Of a stretch of DNA of 64,000 nt, positions 7,978 to 17,459 are shown in pieces. Each line of letters begins with the position of its first letter. The stretch's first letter is position 1. This stretch comes from Chryseobacterium sp. SC28 (GTDB taxonomy: Bacteria; Bacteroidota; Bacteroidia; Flavobacteriales; Weeksellaceae): NCBI RefSeq assembly GCF_003932955.1, contig NZ_QOVY01000012.1, forward strand, positions 24,350-88,349, given 5' to 3'. Under the pieces are notes generated by a model that had not been told where the DNA came from, ran no database searches, and worked only from the letters and a program-made list of their open reading frames with translations. Made by a program: the position numbers and the translations under genes.

Positions 7978-8745
7978 ATGCTTTTAAAATTTTTAGGAAC
8001 CGGGACTTCGCAAGGCATTCCTGTTATCGGCAGCCATCATCCGGTCTGCCTTTCCAACAATCCTAAAGACAAACGTTTGCGCACTTCCGCCCTGGTAACT
8101 TCCGACTCCGGAAAAAAGATTTTGATAGATTGCGGGCCCGATTTTCGCCAACAAATGTTAGTGAATCGTGAGGAGCAGATTGATGCCGTTCTCGTGACAC
8201 ACGAACACAACGATCATATTATCGGGCTGGATGATCTTCGGCCGTTGATATTCAAAAATAAAAAGTCAATGCCCATCTACTGCAATTCTCGCGTTGCTAA
8301 AGAAATCACAGGTCGCTTCCCTTATGCTTTTATTGAACAGAAATATCCGGGAGCACCGAGTTTTGACCTTATAGAAATTGAACGCGATTTTACCTTATTC
8401 GATGAAGTGAAGGTACAGCCAATCGACGTAATACACGCTGAAATTAATATCTTTGGGTTTAAATTTAAGAATCTGGCGTACATTACCGATGCGAGTAACA
8501 TCAGCGATGGTGAAAAAGAAAAACTCAAGAGTTTGGACTTCCTGATCGTCAACTGTCTCAGAAAAACCACGCCACATCATTCCCATTTCATCCTGCCGCA
8601 AGTCTTGGATTTGGTAGATGAGTTGAAGCCCAAAAAAACCTACCTCATCCACATCAGTCACGACCTGGGTTTCCACGACGAAGTAGAAATGGAGCTTCCG
8701 CAAAATATTCATCCGGCTTATGATGGCCTAGAAATAGAATTTTGA
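7978..8745 (+). CDS. MBL-fold metallo-hydrolase (PhnP/RNase Z-like)
   Basis: A 255-residue metallo-beta-lactamase-fold hydrolase. The metal-binding motif is THEHNDHIIGLDDLRP (His75, His77, Asp79, His80), preceded by the typical start LKFLGTGTSQGIPVIG and DCGPDFR; later ligands are in ITDASN and LIHISHDLGFHDE. It is closest to the PhnP / phosphodiesterase-like branch acting on cyclic phosphodiesters, but the substrate cannot be read from sequence. The frame is open further upstream, but the conserved LLKFLGTGTSQG block fixes the start here. It is divergent from the conserved 475-aa gene. Confidence 0.88.
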   Translation: MLLKFLGTGTSQGIPVIGSHHPVCLSNNPKDKRLRTSALVTSDSGKKILIDCGPDFRQQMLVNREEQIDAVLVTHEHNDHIIGLDDLRPLIFKNKKSMPIYCNSRVAKEITGRFPYAFIEQKYPGAPSFDLIEIERDFTLFDEVKVQPIDVIHAEINIFGFKFKNLAYITDASNISDGEKEKLKSLDFLIVNCLRKTTPHHSHFILPQVLDLVDELKPKKTYLIHISHDLGFHDEVEMELPQNIHPAYDGLEIEF

Positions 8746-8830
8746 AAAAAATAGGCTTCTGATTTGCAATTCTTTCGCGAGTAAAATTCAAAAAAAATTA
8801 AAATCATTTTTATCTGCTCGAAAATAATAT

Positions 8831-8838
8831 TATATTTG
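8831..8838 (+). promoter_or_regulatory. -7 element TATATTTG for tRNA-Leu
   Basis: A perfect TAnnTTTG element 20 bases before the first base of the tRNA, as expected for a short-leader stable RNA promoter. Confidence 0.65.
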
Positions 8839-8857
8839 CAGACCAATTTGAAACGAT

Positions 8858-8939
8858 GCCCAGTTGGCGGAATTGGTAGACGCGCTAGACTCAAACTCTA
8901 GTATCGAAAGATGTGCCGGTTCGATTCCGGCACTGGGTA
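8858..8939 (+). tRNA. tRNA-Leu (anticodon CAA)
   Basis: Cloverleaf with acceptor GCCCAGT pairing ACTGGGT (G-U at the end), a D-arm TGGCGGAATTGGTAGACGC typical of leucine tRNAs, an anticodon stem CTAGA/TCTAG with loop CTCAAAC (anticodon CAA), a variable arm longer than normal, and a T-arm GCCGGTTCGATTCCGGC. CCA is not fully encoded (AC follows the acceptor). Confidence 0.96.
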
Positions 8940-8944
8940 CAAAA

Positions 8945-8986
8945 AACCGGAAAAGCAGATTTCAAATCGCTAATCCGGTTTTTTTT
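8945..8986 (+). terminator. Terminator of tRNA-Leu
   Basis: Arms AACCGGA and TCCGGTT, an AT-rich loop, and a run of eight T after the 3' arm. Confidence 0.75.
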
Positions 8987-9010
8987 ATGTTAATTTTATG
9001 AAGAAAATTT

Positions 9011-9026
9011 AACGGCAAAAGCCGTT
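9011..9026 (-). terminator. Candidate terminator of typA
   Basis: Hairpin AACGGC-AAAA-GCCGTT, 18 bases past the typA stop codon. On the minus strand it is followed by AAATTTTC only, so the T-tract is weak. Confidence 0.45.
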
Positions 9027-9043
9027 GTTTCATAATATCGCCG

Positions 9044-10849
9044 TTAAGCTTTCGCACCTCTTTCCACTCTTTTTCTTTCTTCTTCCGAAAGGATTTTCTT
9101 TCTCATACGGATGAAGTTTGGCGTCACCTCGATGGCTTCGTCGGCTTGGATATATTCCATACATTCTTCCAGAGAAAATAAGATTTTGGGCGCCACGCCG
9201 GTGTCTTTATCCTTTCCCGAGGCGCGCATATTGTTCAGCTGTTTTGCTTCCACAATATTCACCACCAGATCTCCCGGCTTATTTTGCTCGCCAACGATCA
9301 TTCCCGCATAGATCTCCTCGCCCGGATCTACGAAAAACTTACCTCTATCTTGCAATTTAGAAATCGAATATTCTGTCGCCGGCCCTTGTGTTTTGCTGAT
9401 CAATACGCCATTTCCTCTTCCGGGGATGGCACCTTTAAACGGTTTATATTCTGTAAAACGGTGCGCCATAATGGCCTCACCAGCCGTAGCCGTCAACATC
9501 TGAGAACGTAAGCCAATCAAACCTCTGGATGGGATTTCGAACTCCAGATGCTGCATCTCGCCTTTGGTTTCCATAATGTAAAGATCGCCTTTTCTCTGCG
9601 TCACCAAGTCGATCACGCGGGAAGCATATTCTTCCGGCACGTCCACAACCAAAGATTCGTATGGCTCACATTTTTCTCCGTCGATTTCTCTCAAGATTAC
9701 TTGTGGCTGGCCGATGGTCATTTCGTAGCCTTCTCTTCTCATCGTTTCTATCAAAACGGACAAGTGCAGAATTCCTCTACCAAAAACCAAGAATGTGTTG
9801 GCATCGTCGGTTTGTTCCACCCGCAATGCCAGATTTTTCTCTAATTCTTTAGTCAATCTTTCTTTCAAGTGATTAGAGGTTACATATTTTCCATCTTTCC
9901 CGAAGAATGGCGAGTTGTTGATAGAGAAGGTCATATTGAGCGTCGGTTCATCGATAGATGTTCTCGGCAACGGTTCCGGATTTTCCAGATCTACGAAAGA
10001 ATCTCCAATCTGAAACGCTTCGAAACCTACGACAGCGCAAATATCACCGGCTTTTACTTCGGACACTTTTTTCTTTCCGAGACCTTCAAAAACGTAAAGC
10101 TCTTTCACTTTGCCCTTCAAAATTTTTCCGTCGGACTGCGCCAAGCCAATCCATTGTGATTCTTTGATCTCTCCACGGATGACTTTTCCGATTGCAATTC
10201 TCCCTAAGAATGAAGAATAATCAAGCGAGACAATCTGCATTTGCAAATTTCCTTCCTCTACTTTCGGTTCGGGAACGTATTTCAAAATCCCGTCCAATAA
10301 TGGGAAAATATTGTCTGTTGGTTCCAAAGAGGTGTTGAACCAGCCTTGCTTAGACGATCCATAGAAGGTTGGAAAATCTAATTGTTCTTCAGTGGCATCG
10401 AGGTTGAAGAAAAGATCAAAAACCTGATCGTGAACTTCTTCCGGGCGGCAGTTGGGCTTATCGACTTTGTTGATAACCACCAAGGGTCTCAATCCCAATT
10501 CCAAAGCTTTCTGAAGTACGAATCTGGTCTGTGGCATCGGGCCTTCGAAGGCATCTACCAGCAAAACCACACCGTCTGCCATTTTCAAAACACGTTCTAC
10601 TTCTCCACCAAAATCCGCGTGACCCGGCGTATCGATGACGTTGATTTTAACATCTTTGTAGGTAACCGATATATTTTTTGACAAAATCGTAATACCTCGT
10701 TCTCTTTCGAGATCGTTGTTATCCATTATCAAATCGCCACTTTCCTGATTGTCTCGGAAGAGGTGTGTGGCGTGGATAATTTTGTCCACCAAAGTGGTTT
10801 TTCCGTGGTCAACGTGTGCGATAATCGCTATATTTCTAATATTTTGCAT
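9044..10849 (-). CDS. typA: Ribosome-associated translational GTPase TypA/BipA
   Basis: A 601-residue GTPase of the EF-G family that binds the 70S ribosome and helps 50S assembly under stress. G1 [10 protein letters not shown], the switch region ERERGITI, G3 [12 protein letters not shown] and G4 NKVDKPN are in the first 140 residues. EF-G-like domains II, III and V follow, then the TypA-specific C-terminal domain ([20 protein letters not shown]). Length is normal. A TACATTTG promoter element lies just upstream and a hairpin follows. Confidence 0.96.
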   Translation of the reverse strand: MQNIRNIAIIAHVDHGKTTLVDKIIHATHLFRDNQESGDLIMDNNDLERERGITILSKNISVTYKDVKINVIDTPGHADFGGEVERVLKMADGVVLLVDAFEGPMPQTRFVLQKALELGLRPLVVINKVDKPNCRPEEVHDQVFDLFFNLDATEEQLDFPTFYGSSKQGWFNTSLEPTDNIFPLLDGILKYVPEPKVEEGNLQMQIVSLDYSSFLGRIAIGKVIRGEIKESQWIGLAQSDGKILKGKVKELYVFEGLGKKKVSEVKAGDICAVVGFEAFQIGDSFVDLENPEPLPRTSIDEPTLNMTFSINNSPFFGKDGKYVTSNHLKERLTKELEKNLALRVEQTDDANTFLVFGRGILHLSVLIETMRREGYEMTIGQPQVILREIDGEKCEPYESLVVDVPEEYASRVIDLVTQRKGDLYIMETKGEMQHLEFEIPSRGLIGLRSQMLTATAGEAIMAHRFTEYKPFKGAIPGRGNGVLISKTQGPATEYSISKLQDRGKFFVDPGEEIYAGMIVGEQNKPGDLVVNIVEAKQLNNMRASGKDKDTGVAPKILFSLEECMEYIQADEAIEVTPNFIRMRKKILSEEERKRVERGAKA

Positions 10850-10867
10850 ATCTATTTTTTACGCGTG

Positions 10868-10875
10868 CAAATGTA
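10868..10875 (-). promoter_or_regulatory. -7 element TACATTTG for typA
   Basis: Perfect TAnnTTTG on the minus strand, 18 bases before the typA ATG. Confidence 0.55.
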
Positions 10876-10972
10876 GTGAAATTTTGCGGTATGAGAAACG
10901 TCATTTAATTATTTTTAAAAATAAAGGGAAATAATTAACATCTTTTTAAAATTGTGTTAATCAACGACTTAC

Positions 10973-12154
10973 TCAAGTGCTTCGCAGAATCTCTTTTCCA
11001 TTGATGCTTTGCGTAAAAATCAAATATTGGTTTCCGCCGTCGTTCAGTTTGTATTTTTTCTTGATTTCGTCGGGTTTCAGCGGATAATTTTTGGAAATGA
11101 TATTGTACTTCTCGCCTTTTTTCAAATCCTTTGCTTGTATTTTTTCGATTGATAAAACCCTTCCCGGAAAATCTTCAATTTTTTGCTCAGATGTATAAAA
11201 ATGTGTGTTTCGATGCAATTTTTTCAATCCGAATTGTTGCGAAATGATATTAAAAGCGCCTGCTTTCAGGATGGAGTTATTGGGAATGTAAAGGAAATCC
11301 GAACTTCCCGAGTATTCTGATTTTGCATCTTTTTCGTCATTATGACTAAAAGAAAATTCGGCTTCATTGGATTCCAAATTCACACAAGTTATTTTGGTAT
11401 GGTGCTTATTATTAATTTCTTGATTATCAACAACTAAGATTAATTCTTTCACCTCATTTCTGATCGCGATTATTTGGATTTCGGTAATGTTTTTCAAGGC
11501 GCCCAGCAGATAGGAAATATCAACCAATGGCGACAATTTGACCATAATCTTTGCTGCAATAGAACCGATTCTTTCCCAGATTTCAAAAAGATTGGGGGAA
11601 AGATCTTCGAGTAGAAATTTCTTTTTATTATTCACATCCCGCCGAGCCGGATCGAGATAAGCGACATCAAAACTAATTTTGCCTTCCAACTGAGACTGCA
11701 ACTGACTTTCAAGAAATTCTTCGAGGTTTTGATTGATGAAGCTTGCTTTTCTGTTCAAAATTTTCCAGTTATGCGCTACGATTTGGATCAGTTCGGGATT
11801 TTGCTCCACGAGTGTTACATTTTCAAAATTCTGAGACAAAAAATAAGCGTCAATGCCGAAGCCACAAGTCAAATCGAGGAAAGATTGTCCTTTCACGCTT
11901 TTAGCTTTGTACGCCGCAGTCGATTGCGAAGAAGCTTGTTCCAGATTGAGATTTGGCGGAAAAACAATCTGATCTTTTAGCAGAAATGGGAACTTTCTCT
12001 GAGCCGTTTTTTTCCCTTTAATTTGCTGAACGATTTCCTGAATGGAAACGTCTGGAAATGGAGATTTTTTCAGTAATAATTGATGGAGATCGGTGCTTAA
12101 ATTTTCATTAATAAATCTCTGGACTTCCGGTAAAAGCAAATTTGAAAATCCCAT
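10973..12154 (-). CDS. Class I SAM-dependent methyltransferase with THUMP-like domain
   Basis: A 393-residue predicted methyltransferase. An N-terminal helical part (1-90) precedes a Rossmann core with motif I FLDLTCGFGIDAYFLSQ, motif II VTLVEQNPEL and a motif IV-like YLDPARRD. The C-terminal third resembles the Bacteroidota THUMP-like domain, which suggests RNA as substrate, but neither base nor RNA can be named. It starts 1 base after the stop of the DUF1801 remnant, so it was probably the second gene of an older operon with that gene and is now read behind the MFS gene. Confidence 0.85.
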   Translation of the reverse strand: MGFSNLLLPEVQRFINENLSTDLHQLLLKKSPFPDVSIQEIVQQIKGKKTAQRKFPFLLKDQIVFPPNLNLEQASSQSTAAYKAKSVKGQSFLDLTCGFGIDAYFLSQNFENVTLVEQNPELIQIVAHNWKILNRKASFINQNLEEFLESQLQSQLEGKISFDVAYLDPARRDVNNKKKFLLEDLSPNLFEIWERIGSIAAKIMVKLSPLVDISYLLGALKNITEIQIIAIRNEVKELILVVDNQEINNKHHTKITCVNLESNEAEFSFSHNDEKDAKSEYSGSSDFLYIPNNSILKAGAFNIISQQFGLKKLHRNTHFYTSEQKIEDFPGRVLSIEKIQAKDLKKGEKYNIISKNYPLKPDEIKKKYKLNDGGNQYLIFTQSINGKEILRST

Positions 12155-12155
12155 T

Positions 12156-12290
12156 TTAACCGTATATATTTTTGATTTTGGTAATGCTGGAATGGATCAA
12201 TTTTCTTAGAATATCAAAATTAATATCTTCATTTTTTTTGATGTAGATGCAGGCTTTGGCCATTTTGAATTTTCCCAATTCTTGTAGTTT
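12156..12290 (-). pseudogene. C-terminal remnant of a DUF1801 gene
   Basis: The 44 codons directly after the MFS stop, in the same frame, read KLQELGKFKMAKACIYIKKN and then EDINFDILRKLIHSSITKIK, ending in NIYG. This is the conserved C-terminus of DUF1801 (YdhG-like) proteins, where G-K-[FY]-K-x-G-K-x-C-[IL]-Y-I-K-K and VLxKLI are typical. The N-terminal two thirds of that family are absent. The remnant therefore marks a junction where the MFS gene, or a deletion, replaced the front of the gene. A short internal ATG could start a 35-residue peptide, but I regard it as decayed. Confidence 0.65.
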
Positions 12291-13703
12291 TTAAGCCGAT
12301 TTCATATTTTCGCCGTCTCGGAAATCGAGTCTTCGGAAAACAAGTCCCGACAAAATAGTCAGAAAACCCATAATCAGAAATGTATAGCGGAAAGCATTGT
12401 GAACCTCATTTTTAATTAAAGCAGTGTCGCCTTCGAATAATTTCAGAACAATCAAGCCGAACGAAATCCCGAAGCCGACTGCAAACTGCTGATTGACGGC
12501 TACAAAGGAGTTTCCGCTGCTGTTTTGATATGGTCGCAAATCGGCGATGGAAATCGTATTCATAGACGTAAACTGAATCGAATTAAAAAACCCGAGAAGC
12601 AACAACACGGGAACAAACCAATAGATGGAAGTGTGGACGCCAGGAATTGCTAAACAACAGATTACCAAACCGATTACGAAAGTATTGAACATCAACGTTT
12701 TTCGGTAACCAAATCTTTTTAAAATAGAAATGACGGCAGATTTACCAAACATAGACGTAAGAGCCATCGGCGCCACAATCCAACCCGATGTGAGCGCAGA
12801 TTGCCCGTAAGCAATCTGAATCATCAGCGGAACCAGAAGCGGAATGGAACTGATGCCCAGCCGGGTCACAAGATTTCCCAATATCCCAACCCGGAACGTG
12901 CGTACGTGAAAAAGGTTGAGCGGAAAAATAGGATTGTTGTCGGTTTTGGCGTGTTGGTAATAGAAATACAGCATCAAAAAACCCAATACGAAAACCAAGA
13001 GCACCGGCGTAATATTCTGTGCATTCCCCAGCAATTCCAAAGAAACCGACAGCAGCAAAGAGGCCATCGCAAAGATGAGAAATCCCTTCAAATCGAAATC
13101 GATAACGGGCGATTTGTAATTGGGCATATATTTTAAACTCAAAATAATCCCTAAAATCCCGATCGGAATATTGATGAGAAAAATCCAGTGCCACGTCAAA
13201 TAATCGACAATATAACCCCCGACCACAGGCCCCAGCACCGGACCAATGAGAGCGGGAATCGTGGCAAAATTGAGCGCTTTCAACAATTCATTTTTATTAA
13301 ATGTTTTGATGAGGGCCAATTTTCCCACCGGCGTCATCAGACTTCCGCCCACACCTTGCACCACTCTGGAAATCACCAACTGCGTCAAATCCTGCGACAA
13401 TGCACAAAATAACGATCCCAGCGAGAATATCGCCAGTGCAATGATAAAAATTTTCTTCGTCCCGAATTTATCTGCCAAAAATCCGCTGACCGGCATAAAA
13501 AGAGCCAGCGTCAAGACGTAGCTGATGATCGCATTCTGCATATCCAGTGGCGACTCGTGCAAATCTCGGGCAATGGATGGCAACGATGTGTTTAGAATCG
13601 TAGAATCCAGCATCTGCATAAAGATTGCAGTGGCTAAGATGGATGGGAGATATTTTTTGAAAGACTCCGTATTTATGCCGTTTGTGGTTCTTGTTTCGCT
13701 CAT
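12291..13703 (-). CDS. MFS transporter, DHA2 (EmrB/QacA) drug exporter type
   Basis: A 470-residue membrane protein with about 14 hydrophobic segments. The DHA2 family motifs are seen: MLDSTILNTSLPSIARDL in helix 1 (motif D1), GFLADKFGTKKIF (motif A), RVVQGVGGSLMTPVG (motif B) and a motif C-like IGPVLGPVVGGYI. It should export drugs or metabolites by proton antiport in the inner membrane; the substrate is unknown and no membrane-fusion partner is adjacent. The stop codon is followed at once, in frame, by a DUF1801 C-terminal remnant, a sign that the gene arrived by recombination. Confidence 0.9.
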   Translation of the reverse strand: MSETRTTNGINTESFKKYLPSILATAIFMQMLDSTILNTSLPSIARDLHESPLDMQNAIISYVLTLALFMPVSGFLADKFGTKKIFIIALAIFSLGSLFCALSQDLTQLVISRVVQGVGGSLMTPVGKLALIKTFNKNELLKALNFATIPALIGPVLGPVVGGYIVDYLTWHWIFLINIPIGILGIILSLKYMPNYKSPVIDFDLKGFLIFAMASLLLSVSLELLGNAQNITPVLLVFVLGFLMLYFYYQHAKTDNNPIFPLNLFHVRTFRVGILGNLVTRLGISSIPLLVPLMIQIAYGQSALTSGWIVAPMALTSMFGKSAVISILKRFGYRKTLMFNTFVIGLVICCLAIPGVHTSIYWFVPVLLLLGFFNSIQFTSMNTISIADLRPYQNSSGNSFVAVNQQFAVGFGISFGLIVLKLFEGDTALIKNEVHNAFRYTFLIMGFLTILSGLVFRRLDFRDGENMKSA

Positions 13704-13751
13704 TCTGTAGATTAATCTCTTATAAAAATCAGATTTTTTGGTAAATCGACT

Positions 13752-14843
13752 TCAAGCCAATGGCTCTTGCTGGCTGAGGCAATGGAAGCTGCCCAATCCC
13801 CAGATAATATCGGTAGAATCTATGCCCACCACTTCCCGATCTGGAAAACATTTCTGAATAATTTTGAGGGCAATCTCATCCTTTTTGCAATTGTAAATGG
13901 GGACAATCACAGATTTGTTGGCGATGTAGAAATTAGCATAAGATGCCGGCAATCTTTGTCCGTCGCAATAAACAGGATCTGGCATCGGAAGTTCAATAAT
14001 ATTTAGAGGTCTTCCGTCCAAAAGTTTCATTTCTTTTAGCTGGCGGAGATTATTTTGAAGAATTTCATAATTATCATCATCTTTATTATCTTCGATAACT
14101 GCCAGAACTGTGTCCACATTTACGAAACGAGCCGTATCGTCCACGTGTCCGTCGGTATCGTCGCCCGCGATGCCGTCATCTATCCAAAGGACTTGTTTTT
14201 GTCCGTAATATTTTTTTAGATATTCCTCAATTTCTTCTTGTGAAAGATACGGATTTCTGTTCTCGTTGAGCAGGCAAGATTTGGAAGTCAAGACCGTTCC
14301 GGCGCCGTTGAACTCTACGGAACCACCTTCCATAATGATTCCTGGATACAGAACAGGAAGTCCTTTTTCTTCAGCTATTTTGGTCGGAATCGCATCGTCT
14401 AATTCAAATGGCGGATATTTTCCTCCCCAAGCATTGAAACCCCAATCAATAATGATTTTCTTGGGTTCTTCTCCTTTTTTATTGATTAAGAAAGCTGGGC
14501 CGTGGTCTCTGCACCAGGCGTCGTTGGTTTCGTGGAAATAGAACTCGACCTTGGAAATATCTGCGCCGGCCTTGGCGATATGTTCCATTGCGAAGGCTTG
14601 CATTTCCTGATCTTTTACATTGATGCAGACAAATTCTCCTTTGGTCAACTCTGCGATAAATTTGGCGTAAGCAGGATAAATCCGATCGATTTTTCCCGGC
14701 CATGATTCTTCTTTATGAGGCCACGAGAGCCAGGTTGCCTCGTGTTCTTCCCATTCGGCTGGGAAAGTGTAGTCCGCGAGATTTATATTTTCAGGGATGT
14801 GATTATTGTTCATTTTGAATATTTCCAAAGTTTTTGAGTTCAT
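13752..14843 (-). CDS. aguA: Agmatine deiminase
   Basis: A 363-residue (or 353) guanidine-modifying enzyme that converts agmatine to N-carbamoylputrescine and ammonia. Family marks are TFPAEWEEHEATWLSWPH near the start, NDAWCRDHGP, ILEGGS-like IMEGGSVEFN, GHVDDTARF and the C-terminal GLGSFHCLSQQEP with the catalytic cysteine (Cys355). The open frame starts 3 bases after the DUF1016 stop; a second ATG ten codons later (MNNNHIPEN, 14813) fits the usual family N-terminus and may be the real start. With aguB it makes putrescine, although a nuclease gene lies between the two. Confidence 0.94.
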   Translation of the reverse strand: MNSKTLEIFKMNNNHIPENINLADYTFPAEWEEHEATWLSWPHKEESWPGKIDRIYPAYAKFIAELTKGEFVCINVKDQEMQAFAMEHIAKAGADISKVEFYFHETNDAWCRDHGPAFLINKKGEEPKKIIIDWGFNAWGGKYPPFELDDAIPTKIAEEKGLPVLYPGIIMEGGSVEFNGAGTVLTSKSCLLNENRNPYLSQEEIEEYLKKYYGQKQVLWIDDGIAGDDTDGHVDDTARFVNVDTVLAVIEDNKDDDNYEILQNNLRQLKEMKLLDGRPLNIIELPMPDPVYCDGQRLPASYANFYIANKSVIVPIYNCKKDEIALKIIQKCFPDREVVGIDSTDIIWGLGSFHCLSQQEPLA

Positions 14844-14846
14844 TTT

Positions 14847-15830
14847 CTATATCTTCAATGCTTGGAAGAACACTTGGAGATGATCCGGAAGCTTTTCCAC
14901 CAATTGGATTTCGCTGATGCCGATTGGTTTATGGATGTCCCTCAAAGCAAATTCGGCCTCGATATTATTTTTGTCTTTGCAAAGTGAAATTCCAATGCTT
15001 GGGTTTTCGGACTCTTCCTTTATCAAACTATCGACGGCTGACGAATAAAAATTCAGTTTTCCCGTGTATTCGGGTTTGAATTTTGTATTTTTCAGTTCTA
15101 TTACGACATAGCATTTGAGTTTGATATGGTAAAAAAGCAAATCCAGATAATAACCCTGATTGGCAACCACGAGATGATATTGATTTCCCACAAAAGAAAC
15201 GCCTTTTCCTAATTCTAGAAGAAATCTGGTAATGTGATGCGTTAGTTGTTTTTCGATGTCCTTTTCGTGGAATTCCTGATCTATGGTCAAAAAATCAAAG
15301 ATATAAGGATCTTTCAATGTTTGATTAGCCAGATCCGAAAGTGGTTTGGGTAAAGTGTTTTCAAAGTTGTTGATGGATTTTCCTTGTCTTTCCTTCAGAT
15401 TGCTTTTGATTTGCAAATCCAGAACGTCTCGGCTCCAGTTATTTTCGATGCATCTTTCTGCATACCAAAATCTTATTTTTTGGTCTTTTATTTTCTCAAT
15501 TAGCAAAATATTATGACCCCACGGTAATTTTGCCACAAGCTGTGGCAAAATTGCTTCGTTTGGATATTCACGATAAAAAGCCAGCATTCTACCAAGGTTT
15601 CTTTCAGAATAACCTTTTGCATTTGGAAATTCATTTTTCAGATCTTTAGCCAATTGCGGAATCACGCCGGAGGACCAGCCTTTCTCACTTTGTTTTTGAG
15701 CAATAGAATTGCCAATTTGCCAATACAAAAAAATCATTTCTGAGTTCACAGACAAGGCAGCCTTTAGCTGGGCGCTCAGTATTCTTTGTTTTATGTCTGC
15801 AAAAAGGTTTTGGTAAATATCAAGTTCCAT
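14847..15830 (-). CDS. DUF1016/YhcG family PD-(D/E)XK nuclease
   Basis: A 327-residue protein. The N-terminal half (1-165) is the DUF1016 helical domain with FLYWQIGNSI, YSERNLGRMLAFY and WGHNILLIEKI, all typical. The C-terminal half is a PD-(D/E)XK nuclease with Asp230 in YYLDLLFYH and Glu245 and Lys247 in YVVIELKNTKF. YhcG-like proteins are thought to act in DNA repair, restriction-like functions or as parts of mobile or defence modules; no role is proven for this one. It is inserted between aguB and aguA with gaps of 24 and 3 bases, so it is transcribed within the polyamine operon. No repeats or transposase flank it. Confidence 0.9.
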   Translation of the reverse strand: MELDIYQNLFADIKQRILSAQLKAALSVNSEMIFLYWQIGNSIAQKQSEKGWSSGVIPQLAKDLKNEFPNAKGYSERNLGRMLAFYREYPNEAILPQLVAKLPWGHNILLIEKIKDQKIRFWYAERCIENNWSRDVLDLQIKSNLKERQGKSINNFENTLPKPLSDLANQTLKDPYIFDFLTIDQEFHEKDIEKQLTHHITRFLLELGKGVSFVGNQYHLVVANQGYYLDLLFYHIKLKCYVVIELKNTKFKPEYTGKLNFYSSAVDSLIKEESENPSIGISLCKDKNNIEAEFALRDIHKPIGISEIQLVEKLPDHLQVFFQALKI

Positions 15831-15854
15831 TAGTAGGCATCGAAAAAGTATGGG

Positions 15855-16730
15855 TTAATCTTCATCTATAAATCGTTTAGTAATCGGCAAATAACTATCA
15901 ATCCTTCTGTCTCTCAAAAATGGCCAGTGTTTTCTCATATAATCGGTTTGAGCCAGATCTACTTCTGTCACTGCCACTTCTTCCTGATCGTGAGAAGCCA
16001 GATATAATAATTTTCCCTGAGCATTGGTCACGAAACTGCCACCCCAAAATTTCATGGCGCCATCCTGCTCGAAGCCTACTCTATTGACAGAAACTACGGG
16101 AAGCCCATTTGCAACCGAATGAGATCGCTGAATGGTCTGCCAGGCGTTGTATTGATCCTGATTGGTTTCGTCGTCCTGAGTGGTGTCCCAACCAATGGCT
16201 GTGGGATAAAACAAAATATCTGCACCCATCAAAGCAGTAATTCTGGATGCTTCGGGATACCACTGATCCCAGCAAATCAAAACACCAACTTTACCGAATT
16301 TTGTAGGGAAAACTTTATAACCCAAATCGCCCGGCGTGAAGTAGAATTTTTCATAAAATGCAGGATCATCGGGAATGTGCATTTTGCGGTACTTGCCAAG
16401 ATAAGCTCCGTCTGCATCGATGACGGCGGTAGTGTTGTGATAAAGGCCCTGCGCTCTTTTCTCGAATAATGAAGCGATGATGACGACGCCCAATTCTTTT
16501 GCAACTCCAGACAACGCATCTGTTGAAGGTCCCGGAATTGGTTCTGCCAAATCGAAATTGTTGTAATCCTCTACATCGCAGAAATATAAAGAAGCGAAAA
16601 GCTCCTGCAGACATACGATCTGTGCTCCTTTTGCGGCGGCTTCCTTTATTTTTTCGATGGCTTTGTTCAGGTTTTGCTGCTTGTCTGCGGTGCAAGACAT
16701 CTGAACAGTTCCTATTTTTACTTTAGACAT
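15855..16730 (-). CDS. aguB: N-carbamoylputrescine amidase
   Basis: A 291-residue nitrilase-superfamily hydrolase that turns N-carbamoylputrescine into putrescine, CO2 and ammonia. The catalytic triad is visible as Glu43 (CLQELF), Lys116 (KYRKMHIPDD) and Cys153 (LICWDQWYPEASR). The long match to AguB, including the stretch around AIGWDTTQDDETN, separates it from other nitrilases. It is the first gene of a three-gene run with the DUF1016 gene and aguA. Confidence 0.93.
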   Translation of the reverse strand: MSKVKIGTVQMSCTADKQQNLNKAIEKIKEAAAKGAQIVCLQELFASLYFCDVEDYNNFDLAEPIPGPSTDALSGVAKELGVVIIASLFEKRAQGLYHNTTAVIDADGAYLGKYRKMHIPDDPAFYEKFYFTPGDLGYKVFPTKFGKVGVLICWDQWYPEASRITALMGADILFYPTAIGWDTTQDDETNQDQYNAWQTIQRSHSVANGLPVVSVNRVGFEQDGAMKFWGGSFVTNAQGKLLYLASHDQEEVAVTEVDLAQTDYMRKHWPFLRDRRIDSYLPITKRFIDED

Positions 16731-16868
16731 TTTCTGAAAATTTTTACAAAAATACTAAGATTATAGGGAATCAAAATGCTGCCGGAAAAATCGGTGCGAT
16801 ATTATGCAAAAGTAATTTAGTAATAAGCATTTTCTATTTTCTTAAGCTCAAAATCCTGAGGGAATATT

Positions 16869-16876
16869 TACCTTTG
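16869..16876 (+). promoter_or_regulatory. -7 element TACCTTTG for the thioesterase gene
   Basis: Perfect TAnnTTTG, 28 bases before the start codon of the acyl-CoA thioesterase. Confidence 0.55.
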
Positions 16877-16904
16877 TATTCTATTAAAACCTCAAATAAC
16901 GACG

Positions 16905-17318
16905 ATGAATTACCACACCAGAAAATGGATCAAACCGGAAGACCTCAATCCCAACCATTCGCTTTTCGGAGGAAGGCTGTTGCAATGGATTGACGAGGAA
17001 GCTGCGCTTTATGCGATTATTCAGTTAGAAAATTCCAGAACGGTTACCAAATATATTTCGGAAATTAACTTTGTAAGTTCTGCTAAGCAGGGCGATATCA
17101 TAGAGATCGGAATCGAGGCGGTTGAGTTTGGAAGAACATCTCTCACATTACGCTGCGAAGTCCGGAACAAAATGACGCACCAAAAAATTATCACGATTGA
17201 AAGATTGGTTTTCGTCGCATTAGATGAAGACGGAAATCCCAAACCACACGGCAAAACCAAAATCGAATATGTGGAAGACCGGCTCTACATCAAAAATACT
17301 TCGGCTGATAACGAATAG
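16905..17318 (+). CDS. Acyl-CoA thioesterase, hotdog fold (YciA/ACOT-like)
   Basis: A 137-residue single hotdog domain. The family pattern is clear: HSLFGGRLLQWIDEEAALYA, where N-x-x-G-x-x-F-GG-x-LL-x-W-x-DE is the acyl-CoA thioesterase signature, then YISEINFVSSAKQGDIIEIG and RTSLTLRCEV. It hydrolyses acyl-CoA in the cytosol; chain length cannot be read. It is a single gene with its own promoter element, divergent from aguB. Confidence 0.9.
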   Translation: MNYHTRKWIKPEDLNPNHSLFGGRLLQWIDEEAALYAIIQLENSRTVTKYISEINFVSSAKQGDIIEIGIEAVEFGRTSLTLRCEVRNKMTHQKIITIERLVFVALDEDGNPKPHGKTKIEYVEDRLYIKNTSADNE

Positions 17319-17459
17319 AATACATCCCAAAAAAAATCAGCTATACATTTTTGAAGAGATTTAATATTAGAAAGTAGCATCATTCTAATTCTAAATTATA
17401 ATAGTCCCGAGTTGTTCCGATTATTTTATTTAAATTCGTCACATTGATAAATTGACAAA

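Noticed and set aside
12156..13703. The MFS protein continuing through its stop into the DUF1801 remnant as one gene
   Set aside because: The TAA is clear and the MFS protein is complete at 470 residues; the tail matches another family, so a junction is the simpler reading.
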